Made by a program: the position numbers and the translations under genes. Under the pieces are notes generated by a model. That model worked only from the letters and a program-made list of their open reading frames with translations. It did not search any database and was not told where the DNA came from. A stretch of 64,000 bases of DNA from an uncultured Amylibacter sp. (lineage in GTDB: Bacteria; Pseudomonadota; Alphaproteobacteria; Rhodobacterales; Rhodobacteraceae), in assembly GCA_905182285.1 (NCBI GenBank), contig CAJJAY010000021.1, forward strand, positions 1 to 64,000. Direction: 5' to 3'. Shown one piece after another: positions 62,702-64,000 of the stretch. Within the stretch, counting starts at the first letter, position 1. Every line of letters begins with the position of its first letter.

Positions 62702-64000
62702 TTAATTTACTAATGCTGCATCTTCTAAATTAAGTTTTGGTCGCATTCGACCATTCCAAGTATCAATTTCTAATCTTCCAGCAATATGAAAAATTTGACC
62801 TTTATGATTTTCTAAAGTTTCACCTAATTTGCTCTTGAATGCACCAAATGCAATTGCGTCAATGGATGACCCATTATCATCAATAAATCTTAACCTTAAA
62901 TGTGTGTCACCTGCTCTTTTTGCAAAAGTAATTCGCATGAATGGAATCGCAAACCTTGGTCCAGGCGCTCCTGCTCCAAAAGGGCCTACATTTTCTAGCT
63001 GTTCTAAAAACTCAACTGTAATTGAGGGTAACGCCAAAGCACCATCTAATTTTAAATTTTTTGTTTTAAATTTACCTGCGCCTTGATTGCTAAGAAGTTC
63101 ATTTAAGCGTGACATTGATGATTCTAAATTTTTTATTTCAAGTGATAACCCTGCTGCCATTTTATGGCCCCCACCTTTTGTAATTAGGTTTTCCCTCTGT
63201 AGGGTTGCTATGCATGTGCCTAAGTCTACCCCATTAATAGATCTTCCAGATCCTTTTCCTTCACTTTTATCTAATCCTATAATTACAGTGGGTCGATTAG
63301 TAATATCTTTAATCCTTGAAGCTACAATACCAACCACTCCTGGGTGCCAACCTTTTCCAGCGGCCCAAACTAAAGCATCATCTGAACCTCTTTGCTCAAC
63401 TTGTTCCATTGCTTGGAGCTGAACTGTAGCTTCAATTGACCTTCGTTCATCATTAAGTTGATTAAGTTTTTCAGCTAAAGATTCTGCCTCATTGCGATTT
63501 TTACAAGTTAAGAGTCTTATGCCTAAGTCAGCTTTTCCTACGCGCCCACCAGCATTAATTCTAGGTCCTAGCAAATATCCTAAATGATATGCAGTTGGAG
63601 TATTATTTATTTTTGCTATATCAGAAAGTGCTGTTAAACCAATACGGTTGCGACGTGCCATAACTTTCAAACCTTGTCTTACTAATGCTCGGTTAAATCC
63701 CACCAATGGTGCAACGTCTGCAACTGTTCCTAATGCCACCAAATCCAACATATTTAATAAATCGGGCGTTGATTCTTTTTCATTTCGTCGAATAGAATTG
63801 ATCGCCACAAGAGTTAAAAATACAACTCCAGCTGCGCAAAGGTAAAATAAGTTACCTTCTTCATCTTGTCGATTTGGATTGACGACTGCATATGCATTAG
63901 GAAGTGTTTCTCCTCCAAGGTGGTGATCAAGAACTATAATATCTGTATCTGTAATTTTATTTATTGGGTCATGAGATAAGGTTCCACAATCAACGCATAT
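62702..64000 (-). CDS. recJ: Single-stranded-DNA exonuclease RecJ, 3' part
   Basis: The gene enters from the right edge and ends at 62702, so the N-terminal part is outside the window. The frame stays open to the edge, and the first Met at 63808 is internal. Visible features are the DHH motif in VLDHHLGGETLPNAYAVVNPN, LDLVALGTVADVAPL, the DHHA1 region GRVGKADLGIRLL, WHPGVVGIVASRI with GGGHKMAAGLSLE, and a C-terminal OB-fold. RecJ degrades DNA 5' to 3' in recombination and mismatch repair. Confidence 0.94.
   Translation of the reverse strand: MCVDCGTLSHDPINKITDTDIIVLDHHLGGETLPNAYAVVNPNRQDEEGNLFYLCAAGVVFLTLVAINSIRRNEKESTPDLLNMLDLVALGTVADVAPLVGFNRALVRQGLKVMARRNRIGLTALSDIAKINNTPTAYHLGYLLGPRINAGGRVGKADLGIRLLTCKNRNEAESLAEKLNQLNDERRSIEATVQLQAMEQVEQRGSDDALVWAAGKGWHPGVVGIVASRIKDITNRPTVIIGLDKSEGKGSGRSINGVDLGTCIATLQRENLITKGGGHKMAAGLSLEIKNLESSMSRLNELLSNQGAGKFKTKNLKLDGALALPSITVEFLEQLENVGPFGAGAPGPRFAIPFMRITFAKRAGDTHLRLRFIDDNGSSIDAIAFGAFKSKLGETLENHKGQIFHIAGRLEIDTWNGRMRPKLNLEDAALVN

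Overview
The window is AT-rich DNA (roughly two-thirds A+T by eye) from an alphaproteobacterium. The core block ruvCAB, ybgC, tolQRAB, pal, cpoB, tilS, ftsH, fhs, folD, rimO, together with tuf followed by tRNA-Trp, a CueR-type regulator, TRAP transport and marine-type methyl/sulfur genes, best fits a low-GC, streamlined pelagic member of the Rhodobacterales/Roseobacter group. This placement is an inference from gene content and gene order; no 16S rRNA gene is present. Coding density is very high, with many ATGA or TAATG overlaps and no transposases, integrases, CRISPR arrays or phage genes.

Layout. 1-330: 3' end of tuf, a terminator and tRNA-Trp. 0.4-6.5 kb: a polar amino-acid ABC transporter (ATPase, permease, divergent binding protein) with a CMD-family protein, then an Old-Yellow/trimethylamine-dehydrogenase-like flavoenzyme and a DmdA-type (DMSP demethylase) T-protein. 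6.7-12.8 kb: a plus-strand operon metY, alpha/beta hydrolase, FadN-type hydroxyacyl-CoA dehydrogenase/hydratase, and AMP-forming acyl-CoA ligase. 12.8-21 kb: a minus-strand six-gene carnitine/gamma-butyrobetaine operon (BKACE, SDR, carnitine dehydrogenase-thioesterase fusion, acyl-CoA dehydrogenase, ADP-forming acyl-CoA ligase, CaiD) with a divergent CdhR-like regulator. 21-27.3 kb: dctBD two-component genes and dctPQM TRAP transporter. 27.4-31.2 kb: a visibly GC-richer segment with a haloacetate dehalogenase-like hydrolase, LeuC/LeuD-like isomerase subunits and a LysR regulator. 31.4-34.3 kb: an overlapping three-gene cassette (diaminopropionate ammonia-lyase-like enzyme, M24 peptidase, Asp/Glu-racemase/EutA-like protein). 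34.3-42.5 kb: glnE, rpsD, MFS and MATE transporters, msrA, prmA and a DUF1127 gene. 42.7-59.7 kb: the ruv, tol-pal, tilS, ftsH, fhs, folD, IMPACT-domain and rimO core genes. 59.8-64 kb: tRNA-Met, a CueR regulator with its MerR-type promoter driving a DUF4396 membrane protein and a cytochrome c, a 2-hydroxyacid dehydrogenase, tRNA-Glu and the 3' part of recJ.

How the genes work together. Much of the accessory content handles methylated osmolytes. DmdA would move a methyl group from DMSP to tetrahydrofolate, MetY could recapture sulfide or methanethiol, and the fatty-acid-type enzymes could process acyl-CoA products. The carnitine operon would deliver glycine betaine and acetoacetate, and fhs plus folD handle one-carbon units on folate. 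The items most worth experiments are the dehalogenase-LeuCD operon, the PLP enzyme/M24/EutA-like cassette, the CueR-DUF4396-cytochrome unit, and a DctD-like regulator that has lost the sigma-54 contact loop.
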